DNA from: SHYQ01 sp041674525 | GTDB lineage: Bacteria; Chloroflexota; Dehalococcoidia; UBA2979 | Assembly: GCA_041674525.1 (NCBI GenBank) | Contig: JBAYVN010000004.1 | Span: 1 to 64,000 of the forward strand | Direction: 5' to 3' | DNA: 64,000 nucleotides | Shown: positions 9,205 through 16,987 of the stretch, one piece after another | Position numbering within the stretch: position 1 is the first letter of the stretch | How the letters are laid out: each line of letters opens with the position of its first letter | Position numbers and translations under genes: made by a program | Notes under the pieces: model-generated | Told to the model about the DNA's origin: nothing | Databases searched by the model: none | The model's input: only the letters and a program-made list of their open reading frames with translations

Positions 9205-9737
9205 CGGCCTGCCGGGCGTGCGCCCCCGCGCAGGCGGCGCTCGAGGGCCTGGAGCCAGTCCATCTGGCGATCCGTGGGCGCCACCTCCGGCCGCGCGGCG
9301 AACACCAGGCGGCGCGCCTCGGCCAGCGTCAGGTCCTGGTGCATGAGCAGCGCGATGGCGACGGTCGGCGTGCGGCTCACACCGGCGTGGCAGTGGAGGT
9401 ACACCGCCTGATCGCCGGAGGAGTCCGCCTCGCCGTCGAGCCAGCGGACGATGCTGTCGATCTGCTCGTCGCTGGGCGCCTCGCGATCGGGGATCGGGAC
9501 ACGACGCCACCGCAGCCCGACGCGCTCCATCACCGCCGGGTCATCCGAGCCCTCCGCGCGCAGGTCGATGACGTGCGTGACGCCACGCCTGCCCAGAGAC
9601 TCGACGCCCGTGGGTGACAGCGCGGGGCCGATGTACAGCCACGGGGCCACGCAGTCGACCCGCTCCGTCCGCGGGTGCGGCTCCCGGGGTGGCGATCCGC
9701 CGAACACCGCGCGCAGCCGGTCACGCAGTGAAGTCAC
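9201..9737 (-). CDS. Dual-specificity protein phosphatase family
   Basis: A 178-residue cysteine phosphatase. The P-loop HCHAGVSRT gives catalytic Cys116 and Arg122, and VTHVIDLRAEGSDD plus IPIPDRE-like PIPDREAP supplies the general-acid Asp region. It should remove phosphate from Tyr/Ser/Thr. It lies 45 nt downstream of the bacterial tyrosine autokinase gene on the same strand, so a kinase/phosphatase pair controlling surface polymer export is a reasonable inference, comparable to the Wzc/Wzb logic but with a different phosphatase fold. Confidence 0.85.
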   Translation of the reverse strand: MTSLRDRLRAVFGGSPPREPHPRTERVDCVAPWLYIGPALSPTGVESLGRRGVTHVIDLRAEGSDDPAVMERVGLRWRRVPIPDREAPSDEQIDSIVRWLDGEADSSGDQAVYLHCHAGVSRTPTVAIALLMHQDLTLAEARRLVFAARPEVAPTDRQMDWLQALERRLRGGARPAGR

Positions 9738-9782
9738 CTCGAGCGTCCTCCGTTGCCTCGCGCCGCCGGCGCTGAGTGGGCG

Positions 9783-11339
9783 CTAGAGCGGGCGGGTATG
9801 CCCGTTGTCGTCGGGCAGGTCGTCCAGCGGCTCGTCCTCGTCGTCCATGAGCACGACGGCGGCCGCTGGTTCGCGGGCCGCGCGCGCCGAGCCACCCCGC
9901 TCCGCGCCATCGCCCGCGTCGGAGCCCTCGCCGGGCGCCATCAGGTCACCGACGCGCAGCCGATCGGCGGTCGTGTCACGGTCCGCTCCTTCGCCGTACA
10001 CGCGGCCGTAGCCGGTGCCGTAGTAGTAGTACGCATCACGCGAAGCGACGCGGTTGATGACGATCCCCGCGATCGGACGGCCGGACTGCGCGAGCTCCTC
10101 CACGGTGGCTCGCAGCTGCTGCGTGCGGGTGTGGTGCGCGCGCGTGACGATCAGCAGCCCGTCCGCGAGCGTCGCGAGCACGGACGCGTCGGTCACCACG
10201 AGGGCCGGCGGCGAGTCCAGCAGCACGACGTCGAATCGCGCCTTGATGCGATCGAGGATCTCCTGCATGCGCGCGGATCCCAGCAGCTCCGAGGGGTTCG
10301 GGGGCAGCGGACCGCTGGTGACGGCGGAGACGTTGGTGTACACGGTCCGCTGGATCGCGCGGTCCATCTCCGGTTCCCGCGCAAGCAGCAGGTTGGTGAG
10401 CCCCTCCTGGTTGTCGAGTCCGAAGAGGCGGTGCAGCATCGGGCGGCGCAGGTCCGTGTCGATCACGCAGACGCGATGCCCCGCGAGGCCGAAGACCACG
10501 GCCAGGTTGGCGACGGTGGTGGTCTTGCCCTCGCCGGGCCCGGGGCTCGTCACGAGGATCAGGCGCCGGTCGCGCCCGAGGTCGATGGCGTACGAGAGGT
10601 TCGTGCGCGCGGCGCGGTACGCCTCGGCGACGGTGGAGCGCGGGCGGTGCGCGGCCTGGAGCTGGTCGCGTGGCGTGCGCGAGCGCTCAAACTGCTCGAT
10701 GCGTCCGAGCGTGGGCAGGCCGCTGATTTCCGAGGCCTGCTCGGGAGACTTCACCGTGTCGTCCAGGTACTCGATCAGCATCACGCCGCCGACTGTTGCG
10801 GAGAGCAGGACCAGCGCGCCCAGCGCGGCGTTCAGGGACTTGCGCGGGGCGACCGGCTGGTGCGGCGGCTCCGCGCGCTCGACCACGGACACGAGGCCTG
10901 GGCGGTTGCTCAGGTTCGCCTGGTTGGACGAGATGAACGAGGCAGCAACGGTGTTCGCCATCGTCGCGGCGAGCGCGGGGTCGCTGGACTCCGCGGACAC
11001 CTCCAGGAGCTGCGTGGAGGTAGGGTTGCGCACGGAGATGCGCTTCTCCAGGTCATCGGCGGAGAACGGGAGGTGGCCGTCCGACACCGCCTGCTCCAGC
11101 ACGGGCCGGATGGTCACCAGGCGGCTGAACGTGTTGGCGAGGCGCTCCGCGGTCTGGATGTCGTTGAGCTGCACGACGCCCTCGGCCTGGCGCTGGACGA
11201 CCAGCAGCGTCGTGGTCGCCCGGTAGGTCGGGTCGAGCCGGAGGGAGACGCCATAGGCGAGGCCGCCGCCCACGAGCAATGCGGCGATGAACAGCCACCA
11301 CCACTTCCGGAGCAGCTGGACCGAGGTAGCGATGTCCAT
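9783..11339 (-). CDS. Polysaccharide co-polymerase/tyrosine autokinase (Wzc/CapB-like)
   Basis: A 518-residue fusion of a Wzz-type chain-length domain and a BY-kinase. Transmembrane helices lie at about residues 14-31 and 170-190. The kinase has Walker A SPGPGEGKTTT (265-275), Walker A' VIDTDLRRP (292-300) and Walker B VVLLDSPP. A tyrosine cluster YYYYGTGYGRVYG near the C-terminus is the likely autophosphorylation site. The extracytoplasmic part is short. It probably controls assembly or export of a surface polysaccharide, but no glycosyltransferase or flippase is in the window. The C-terminus is acidic and Asp-rich. Confidence 0.9.
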   Translation of the reverse strand: MDIATSVQLLRKWWWLFIAALLVGGGLAYGVSLRLDPTYRATTTLLVVQRQAEGVVQLNDIQTAERLANTFSRLVTIRPVLEQAVSDGHLPFSADDLEKRISVRNPTSTQLLEVSAESSDPALAATMANTVAASFISSNQANLSNRPGLVSVVERAEPPHQPVAPRKSLNAALGALVLLSATVGGVMLIEYLDDTVKSPEQASEISGLPTLGRIEQFERSRTPRDQLQAAHRPRSTVAEAYRAARTNLSYAIDLGRDRRLILVTSPGPGEGKTTTVANLAVVFGLAGHRVCVIDTDLRRPMLHRLFGLDNQEGLTNLLLAREPEMDRAIQRTVYTNVSAVTSGPLPPNPSELLGSARMQEILDRIKARFDVVLLDSPPALVVTDASVLATLADGLLIVTRAHHTRTQQLRATVEELAQSGRPIAGIVINRVASRDAYYYYGTGYGRVYGEGADRDTTADRLRVGDLMAPGEGSDAGDGAERGGSARAAREPAAAVVLMDDEDEPLDDLPDDNGHTRPL

Positions 11340-11377
11340 GGCGACCCAGTCTGACAGAGCATCGCGCAGGCGTCACC

Positions 11378-11410
11378 CCGGTGCCCCGCAACACGGTGGC
11401 GGGGCACCGG
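11378..11410. promoter_or_regulatory. Long perfect hairpin in the divergent kinase/surface-protein region
   Basis: A 12-bp perfect inverted repeat (11378-11389 with 11399-11410, arms CCGGTGCCCCGC and its complement) encloses a 9-nt loop. Both flanking genes are transcribed away from it, so it is not an end-of-gene terminator. It would be in the 5' leader of the kinase mRNA or be an operator. Confidence 0.5.
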
Positions 11411-11507
11411 AACCGGCCCGGTTGCGAGGATAGCACATCTGTGCGTATACCGGGCACCCATCGCCCGGGGCACCCTAACATCAGGGATCGCCCGAACCGC
11501 ACATGGG

Positions 11508-11535
11508 TGCACACTCATTCATCCTCCGCTACACT
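11508..11535 (+). promoter_or_regulatory. Candidate promoter for the 11581 surface protein
   Basis: TGCACA (11508-11513), a 16-bp spacer and TACACT (11530-11535) lie about 45 nt before the ATG, which is preceded by a GGGGG ribosome site. The -35 match is weak; judged by eye. Confidence 0.3.
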
Positions 11536-11580
11536 GTGCCGGGATCTGTCAACGTTCGTAAAATTCTCTCGGGGGCTGAT

Positions 11581-12480
11581 ATGAAGCCGACCTTCCGAAT
11601 CTCGCGCGGGGCGATCGCCGCTGGCGTCGCGGCGGTGCTCGTTGGCCTAGTCGCGCTGGCGCCCGGAACGTGGGGTGTCGCGCTCGCCCAGACGGCCGGC
11701 ACGCCGAGTGCCCCCCCGCCGCCCCCCAATTCGACCTCCACCGTCACGATCACGGTGATCTCCGGAAGCACCACGACAACGCTGGTGACCACGCCAAACC
11801 AGTTGTCGCAGGTCAGCCTCCCGCCCGGATCGGAGGTCACCAGCATGACACTGACGACCACGATCTCGCCGGCCTCCAGCGATCTCGCGGCGTTCTCGAC
11901 CTTCGTCGTCGACCAGTCTCTTTCGCAGGACTCCGTCATTGAAGTGTTGTTCGACATCCAGTTCGACCTGTTGACAACGGCCCGGGCGATCGGCACGGGC
12001 GCCACGAGCGAGGCCCTGGCGATGGACCTCAGGGGCCTCCAGAACGCGCACGTCCAGATCTTCCAGGCGAAGGCCACCGACACGCTGAAGAAGGCCGCCG
12101 CCGCCACGATCACCGTCCCCCCGGAGACACTGGCCCAGGTCGGCGGTGACTTGAGCCGCCTGCAGGTGCGGTACATGAACACGGCGACCAAGGTCGCCGA
12201 AGACGTGACGATGCTTCCCAGCCCGGCCGCGAACAAGCTCTCCTTCCAGTTCACGAAGGAAGGCAAGTACGCCATCTACGTCCGTCCGCTGGTTCCGCCG
12301 GCCGGTGCGCCGCAGGCAGCCCCGGCGACCGCACCGGTCGTCCCGCGCCCCGCGAACACCGGCACGGGCATCCCTGCCGAGGGCTCGCTCGGCAGCCAGC
12401 TGCTCCCGATCATCCTGGTCACGCTGGCCCTCGGCGCGATCACAGGCATCGGGTTGCGAGCGGCGCGCCGCCGCTCGTAG
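11581..12480 (+). CDS. Secreted surface protein with PRPANTGTG-type C-terminal tail
   Basis: A 299-residue protein of unknown function. It has a signal peptide (MKPTFRISRGAIAAG to about residue 38, ending ALAQ), a Thr-rich segment, and a mixed alpha/beta body with an Asp/Gln-rich helix region. At the C-terminus are VVPRPANTGTG, a hydrophobic helix (LLPIILVTLALGAI) and a basic end RAARRRS. The tail resembles a sorting signal (motif, helix, positive charge). The protein at 15190 has the same tail plan. Codon use matches the neighbours. A perfect terminator hairpin follows its stop. Confidence 0.7.
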   Translation: MKPTFRISRGAIAAGVAAVLVGLVALAPGTWGVALAQTAGTPSAPPPPPNSTSTVTITVISGSTTTTLVTTPNQLSQVSLPPGSEVTSMTLTTTISPASSDLAAFSTFVVDQSLSQDSVIEVLFDIQFDLLTTARAIGTGATSEALAMDLRGLQNAHVQIFQAKATDTLKKAAAATITVPPETLAQVGGDLSRLQVRYMNTATKVAEDVTMLPSPAANKLSFQFTKEGKYAIYVRPLVPPAGAPQAAPATAPVVPRPANTGTGIPAEGSLGSQLLPIILVTLALGAITGIGLRAARRRS

Positions 12481-12503
12481 CGGCACGCGCACTCGAATGA
12501 ACG

Positions 12504-12529
12504 GAGCGGGAGGGGTGACCCTCCCGCTC
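12504..12529. terminator. Bidirectional hairpin terminator
   Basis: An 11-bp perfect stem (12504-12514 with 12519-12529) closes a GTGA loop and is followed by TTGCGTT on the plus strand. It sits between convergent genes, 24 nt after the surface protein stop and 33 nt from the GH25-like stop. Confidence 0.8.
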
Positions 12530-12561
12530 TTGCGTTCGCCCTCGGAGCGCCGCGCGAGTCG

Positions 12562-13320
12562 CTAGCCCGCCTCCGGGACGCGACCCCGCACCACCAGCGG
12601 GTGCACCTCGTTGCCCTCCGTGTCCACATGAGGCTCGCCCCAGCGCACGCGGATGGGGACCTGCGCGCCGTCCATGCCGCGGTACAGCGCGGCGAACGCG
12701 AAGCCGAACTCCGCCTCCGTCAGCGGCGTGGGGCTCGCCTCGAACCAGTCGAGGTCGACGCGCGACAGCCCCGCGATGCTCACGTCGGCCGCGTACTGCT
12801 TCATCGCCGCGCTCGTCCAGCCGCCGAACGGCGCCACCAACACGTCCGGCCCGCCGTCGTACTGCGCGGCCCACAGGGGCAGGGACGAGAACGCGCGCGT
12901 GTCGCCCATGAACGGGCGCCAGTACCACGCCGCCGTGTAGATCCCCGCAGGCATCGTCCCGCATGCCTCGATGGCTACGCGCAGCCGCTCGGCGCGCGTG
13001 TCCTGGTCCAGCGGTGCGCTCTCGTCCTCGACATCGATCCACAGCCGCCGCACGCGATCACGCCACGGCGCGATGGCGTCCCGCGCGTCCTGCACCTGTC
13101 GTGCCGGGTCGTCCCCGAACCAGAGGTACACGTACGCCTCCACCTCGATCCCTGCCTCTAGCAGCGCGGGGATCTGCAGGTGGGCGCACCCGGCGGGGTA
13201 CGGCGGCTGCGGGTACTGCGTGCCGACGACGGCACGACGCACCCCCGCCGCGCGCAGCGCCGCAGCCTGCGGTCCCTCGATCGGCCCGGTGAAGTTGGAG
13301 ACATCGATCGCCAGCGGCAC
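12562..13320 (-). CDS. GH25-like (lysozyme-type) TIM-barrel protein
   Basis: A 252-residue protein beginning with the beta-1 motif PLAIDVSNFTG, followed by AYVYLWFGD, LWIDVEDES, IYTAAWYW and WAAQYDGG, in the order seen in GH25/DUF1906-like barrels. The Asp/Glu of IDVEDE would be the acid pair, so peptidoglycan or another polysaccharide may be the substrate. No signal peptide is visible, which is odd for a muramidase. The GTG at 13320 has GAGGGGG upstream. The longer open frame beyond it reads through the antisense of a tRNA fragment and is rejected. Confidence 0.7.
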   Translation of the reverse strand: MPLAIDVSNFTGPIEGPQAAALRAAGVRRAVVGTQYPQPPYPAGCAHLQIPALLEAGIEVEAYVYLWFGDDPARQVQDARDAIAPWRDRVRRLWIDVEDESAPLDQDTRAERLRVAIEACGTMPAGIYTAAWYWRPFMGDTRAFSSLPLWAAQYDGGPDVLVAPFGGWTSAAMKQYAADVSIAGLSRVDLDWFEASPTPLTEAEFGFAFAALYRGMDGAQVPIRVRWGEPHVDTEGNEVHPLVVRGRVPEAG

Positions 13321-13419
13321 CCCGCACCCCCTCGCTGCGCACGCAGCGTGGACGAGGCACGCCCGATCGCGGAGCCGGGGATGGCGCGGGGAGTCGGCGA
13401 GACGCGGAACTCGCCGTGT

Positions 13420-13462
13420 GCCCTCGTAGCTCAGGGGATGGAGCAGCGGCCTTCCAAACCGC
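13420..13462 (+). pseudogene. Truncated tRNA (5' half, tRNA-Arg-like, anticodon triplet TCC)
   Basis: Forty of 43 positions match the 5' part of the intact tRNA-Arg at 14828: acceptor 5' strand GCCCTCG, D-arm GCTCAGGGGATGGAGC, and an anticodon arm with loop CTTCCAA. After the anticodon stem the sequence changes; no T-arm and no matching CGAGGGC are present. It cannot fold as a full tRNA. Confidence 0.75.
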
Positions 13463-13463
13463 A

Positions 13464-13607
13464 CGCCCCGCCCAACGCCGCTGGCGCGCCGTCAACGCAC
13501 CCCACCTCGTCACCCTCGTCCGCGCCGGCGCCGACAAAGGCCACATCGTCGAACGGCCCGACGACCAACCTGACCACGAGTCAGGAGATGACGCTCAAGC
13601 CGCGTGA
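13464..13607 (+). pseudogene. C-terminal remnant resembling an IS256-type transposase
   Basis: Directly after the tRNA fragment, one frame reads AQRRWRAVNAPHLVTLVRAG, then KGHIVERPDDQ and ends at a TGA-stopped acidic tail. This resembles the C-terminal tails I recall on actinobacterial IS256-type transposases, but I cannot confirm it without a search. There is no catalytic region in the window, so it is a fragment. No terminal inverted repeats were recognised. Confidence 0.4.
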
Positions 13608-13915
13608 ACGCTCAATCTGTGGGTGGCTAACGAGATCTGCCCGCTGACGGCCACCGACCTCCCGGCGGTGGTGACCACATGGCGTGGTTAGAGACAAGGA
13701 GAGCCGCGACGCGCCCAAGCCGGCGTGCCGACTGTCGGCGATGCGATGGAGTCGCTTCGGCCTCGCGAATCGGTCGCGCGCTCGGTCTGCGGTCTGGTTC
13801 GCACCACGACGGTGTTGAGTGGGTGGGATCGGGCGCCGATGGGAAAATGGCGCCGACAGTAGTCTGAGTACGGTCCGGTGAGAACGAGCTGCGTGCATCA
13901 AGGGAGAGCAACGAG
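13608..13915. other. Gene-free stretch inside the small island
   Basis: No convincing coding frame or RNA is seen. The base composition is less extreme in GC than in the flanking genes. It holds the upstream region of the RibD_C-type gene, with GGGAGAG 8 nt before its ATG. Confidence 0.5.
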
Positions 13916-14485
13916 ATGAGACCGCTTCGACACTCGATCAACGTCACACTCGACGGCTGCTGCTATCACGAGGCAGGGCTCCCCCCCGACGAGGAGTCGA
14001 TGCGTTACTGGACCGCGGAGATGGGACGAGCCGATGCCCTGCTATTCGGCCGGGTGACCTACGAGATGATGGAGTCGGCGTGGCGGCAGCCTGCCGCGGG
14101 CACGTGGCCTGACTGGATGGGTGAGTGGGAGATTCCGTTCGCCGAGACCATCGACCGGGCGAAGAAATATGTCGTGTCGAGCACGCTGAGCGGGGTCGAT
14201 TGGAATGCCGAGCTGCTGCGAGGCGACTTGGGGCAGACGGTTCAGCGGCTCAAGCAGGAGCCAGGCGAGGGCCTGTGGGTGGGCGGCGTGACGCTCCCCC
14301 TGGCGTTGGCAGATCTGGGACTGATCGACGAGTACGAGTTCGTTGTGCAGCCGGTCCTTGCAGGACACGGGCCGACGTTGCTCGCCGGTCTGCGCGAGCG
14401 CATTCAGCTCGAGCTCGTGCATCGCAATGAGTTCCGGTCGGGGGCAGTCGCCCTGCGATACCGGCCCACGCGAGTTACGGCTTGA
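13916..14485 (+). CDS. Dihydrofolate reductase-family (RibD C-terminal domain) protein
   Basis: A 189-residue protein of the RibD_C/DHFR-like fold: SINVTLDGCCYH at the start, ADALLFGRVTYEMM, a KYVVSST strand, then LWVGGVTLPLALADLGLIDEY and VLAGHGPTLL. Such stand-alone proteins are NADPH-dependent reductases of unknown substrate and are common in accessory DNA. It lies between a broken and an intact tRNA, with somewhat lower GC and different codon choice (more AT-ending codons) than its neighbours, which suggests transfer. A ribosome site GGGAGAG precedes the ATG. Confidence 0.85.
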   Translation: MRPLRHSINVTLDGCCYHEAGLPPDEESMRYWTAEMGRADALLFGRVTYEMMESAWRQPAAGTWPDWMGEWEIPFAETIDRAKKYVVSSTLSGVDWNAELLRGDLGQTVQRLKQEPGEGLWVGGVTLPLALADLGLIDEYEFVVQPVLAGHGPTLLAGLRERIQLELVHRNEFRSGAVALRYRPTRVTA

Positions 14486-14827
14486 CGTGATTTGTCCTGG
14501 CACGTTGGCCGCTGCTTCGCGACGGAACGACGGTTCTCGCGCCTAATGCGAGGGTTCGGACCGTCCCAAACGTGCGGACAGAACGGCGCAACCTGCATCC
14601 ACGGGTGCCGGTAGATGACGGTTCGGGCGGGGTGTCGAACTACGCAGCATCCGCACACGCGTGACGAGATGGCCATGTCCGGGCAGTTTCAATTGGCCGC
14701 CGGCGGGCAGATGCTGCTGGCCGCCCACACGGCGCCCGCGACCGCTCTCGTCGCTTCGCCCGCCGATGCCGCTGCGACCGCCGGTCGTGCCGCCGCGGGC
14801 CGCGGCGATATACTTTGCGTTGATCCC
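14486..14827. other. Gene-free stretch before tRNA-Arg
   Basis: No supported gene. Open frames crossing into the tRNA on either strand give the familiar artefact peptides of translated tRNA and are not real. The tRNA promoter should be at the right end. Confidence 0.5.
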
Positions 14828-14903
14828 GCCCTCGTAGCTCAGGGGATAGAGCAGCGGCCTTCTAATCCGCTGGTCGGAAGTTCGAATCTTCCCGAGGGCA
14901 CCA
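14828..14903 (+). tRNA. tRNA-Arg (anticodon TCT), CCA encoded
   Basis: A full cloverleaf is visible: acceptor GCCCTCG pairs with CGAGGGC (14893-14899), D-arm GCTC/GAGC, anticodon loop CTTCTAA giving TCT, T-arm GGAAG-TTCGAAT-CTTCC, discriminator A at 14900, then CCA at 14901-14903. It reads AGA codons, which are rare in this GC-rich genome. Its 5' half is duplicated at 13420. Confidence 0.95.
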
Positions 14904-15189
14904 CGCTCGCAGGCAGCAATCTCGCGACGGGCGTCGTGCCCACCACGCGGGAGCCCGGCGATGAGAGCGACCGCCCGTCGAGCCGCGACCCCGTGGAGCG
15001 CGCGGGGCGGCCGAAACTGAGCGCGGCAGCGCGGGCATCCCGGCAGGCGCGCAGGTGGCAGGGCGCGCATTGCGCGACGAACTGGTGCGCTCCGCGATGA
15101 CCGCGATCGAGCGCGCCGTCACGGCACGCGGAGGCGTTCCGCCACCACCGCGTCCCGCGGACCAGCGCCGTCCGTCGGCAGGGCCGCCG

Positions 15190-16836
15190 CTACGCCCTGC
15201 GACGCCGCGCGATGTATGCCCCCGCACCGGTCAGCGCCCCCGTGGCCAGCGCCGCAGCGATCGCCAGCCCGATGGACGTTGAGGTGCCGCCCACGCCCAT
15301 GCCGGTCGCCGCCGGACGTGGCACCGCCGGGGGGCGCTGCGCGGACACGCCTTCCACCAGCAGCCGTGCGCACGCACCGGTGCATGACGCCGTCGTCGCC
15401 TCAGCGCATGAGCCCGCGCACGCCATCGATGTGGTCGTGACGGTCACGCATGCCCCGGTGCACGCCGTCTTCGTCGGCGTGCATGATCCGGAGCACTGGG
15501 TCGTCGTCGTGGGCGTGCAGGCACCCTCAGAGCAGGTCGTGATCGTGGTGGGTGCGCAGGCGCCGTCGCACGTCGTCGTCGTGGTGGTCACGCACGAGCC
15601 GATGCAGACCGGCGTCGTCACCGAGCACGGTCCAATGCACGAGGTCGTGGTGCACGGCGCTGCACCCGCACACCCGCCCGGAGTCGAGGTCGCGGTGGGC
15701 GTGCTGGTCGGCGTGGCAGGAGGCGTCGTGGTGGGGGTCGCCGTCGACGTCGCGGTCGAGGTGGCCGTCGGGGTCACCGATGGACTCGCCGTTGGCGTTG
15801 GGCTCGGGGTCGGCGTGGGAGTCGGCGTGCACGGCGCGATCATCTGTACGCGGCCCGGGCTGCCAGCCCCGCCACCACCGCCCGCACCGCCGGAGCCACC
15901 GGCGCTCGCGCCGCCAGCGCCAACGCCGGTGCCGCCCACGCCGGTGCCGCCGACGCACGCCGTCGAGGTCGCGGTAGGCGTTGCGGTCGGCGTTGCGGTC
16001 GGCGTTGCGGTCGGCGTTGCGGTCGGCGTTGCGGTCGGCGTTGCGGTCGGCGTTGCGGTCGGCGTTGCGGTCGGGATCGCCTCGACGACGTTCGTCACCG
16101 AGGCGCTGCAGGTCACCGTGGGGAAGTCCGGCACCGGCGTGGAGCCGTTGGCCGATCCGTTGCACTGGTCCACGTTCACCGGCAGCACCGTGGTGGTCGT
16201 GGAGCCCGCGCTCACGGTGCAGCTGTACTGCGCGGGCTGGTTCCCCCCGTTGCCCGACGAGTTGCACTGTCCGATGGTCGCCGCCGCAATCGACGTAATC
16301 GATCCGCCGGTGTTCGACGGTGAGCAACTCCCCACCGAGGGCGGCGGGTTGATCCCGACGAACGAACCGACGCACTGGTACACCGTCGCCGGCAGGATCG
16401 CGACGCTGCCGTCGAAGTGATTCGAGATCGTGGCGGTGCAGATGACGACCCCGCCGCCCTTCAGCGCAGAGCCGTCACACTGGTGCACCGAGGAGACCGG
16501 CGCCACCGATGACACGGCCGTGGTTGTCGTACAGGTGCCGGTCCCGGCGAGGATCGCCGCAGCCGTCCCGACGCACCGCGTCATGGTGACGGTGGAGGCG
16601 GGCGAAGGAGACAGCGCCCCGGTGGCCGTCACGTAGTTCACGACCGCGACGGTGCACTTGATGCCGGAGAACATCGACGCGTTCTGTTCGTTGTTGCACT
16701 GCGCGGTGGGGGCGGCCACCGCAGGCGTCGACGTGGAGACGAGCAGCGCGAGGGCGAATGCCGTCGCCATCGCGGCAGCCGCGGTGGCCCACGCCGCAGG
16801 AAGCGCGCGCAGGCGCACGGACTGGAGAACTGGCAA
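15190..16836 (-). CDS. Secreted Thr/Pro- and Cys-rich surface protein with PRPAATGMG tail
   Basis: A 548-residue protein of unknown function with clear modular build. In order: a signal peptide ending TPAVAAPTA; a body with spaced Cys and QC(N/D)GS motifs, about 215 residues; a (TATP)n linker; a Gly-rich block; a second Thr/Pro/Ser stretch; about eight CxGxC plus Thr units; then VPRPAATGMGVGG, a hydrophobic helix and ARRRRA. The linker and tail fit a wall-spanning, membrane-anchored stalk. The TTG start at 16836 has AAGGGA 7 nt upstream. The ATG at 16902 has no ribosome site and adds residues without signal character. Confidence 0.7.
   Translation of the reverse strand: MPVLQSVRLRALPAAWATAAAAMATAFALALLVSTSTPAVAAPTAQCNNEQNASMFSGIKCTVAVVNYVTATGALSPSPASTVTMTRCVGTAAAILAGTGTCTTTTAVSSVAPVSSVHQCDGSALKGGGVVICTATISNHFDGSVAILPATVYQCVGSFVGINPPPSVGSCSPSNTGGSITSIAAATIGQCNSSGNGGNQPAQYSCTVSAGSTTTTVLPVNVDQCNGSANGSTPVPDFPTVTCSASVTNVVEAIPTATPTATPTATPTATPTATPTATPTATPTATPTATSTACVGGTGVGGTGVGAGGASAGGSGGAGGGGGAGSPGRVQMIAPCTPTPTPTPSPTPTASPSVTPTATSTATSTATPTTTPPATPTSTPTATSTPGGCAGAAPCTTTSCIGPCSVTTPVCIGSCVTTTTTTCDGACAPTTITTCSEGACTPTTTTQCSGSCTPTKTACTGACVTVTTTSMACAGSCAEATTASCTGACARLLVEGVSAQRPPAVPRPAATGMGVGGTSTSIGLAIAAALATGALTGAGAYIARRRRA
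15977..16072. repeat. Eight perfect tandem 12-bp repeats encoding TATP
   Basis: GGCGTTGCGGTC (plus strand) occurs eight times in a row without a single substitution, coding Thr-Ala-Thr-Pro on the minus strand. The absence of synonymous change suggests recent expansion. Looser copies of the same motif continue on both sides. Confidence 0.95.
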
Positions 16837-16987
16837 TACGGGTTCCCTTGCAGTTGCGTGGCAGTAGTGACGCACTCCGACGATTCCCGGCGCACTCGGC
16901 ACGGCGAGCGCACAGAGACGTCCTACGTGTCATACGCGATCGAGCACTGCTTGGATAGGGGGTCAGCCCGCCCCGTGCGAGGGCGCG

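Noticed and set aside
13321..13464. N-terminal extension of the GH25-like protein beginning MRFGRPLLHPLSYEG
   Set aside because: It is the antisense translation of the tRNA fragment; the GTG at 13320 has a good ribosome site.
14615..15227. Small open frames crossing tRNA-Arg with peptides such as VAQGIEQRPSN and EDSNFRPAD
   Set aside because: These are the well-known translation artefacts of tRNA genes read in sense or antisense.
15977..16072. Possible CRISPR-like array
   Set aside because: The units are 12 bp, contiguous without spacers, and code for TATP in a protein.
15211..16420. A 402-codon plus-strand open frame rich in Val/Ala/Gly
   Set aside because: It is antisense to the repeat-containing surface protein; the repeats keep all frames open.
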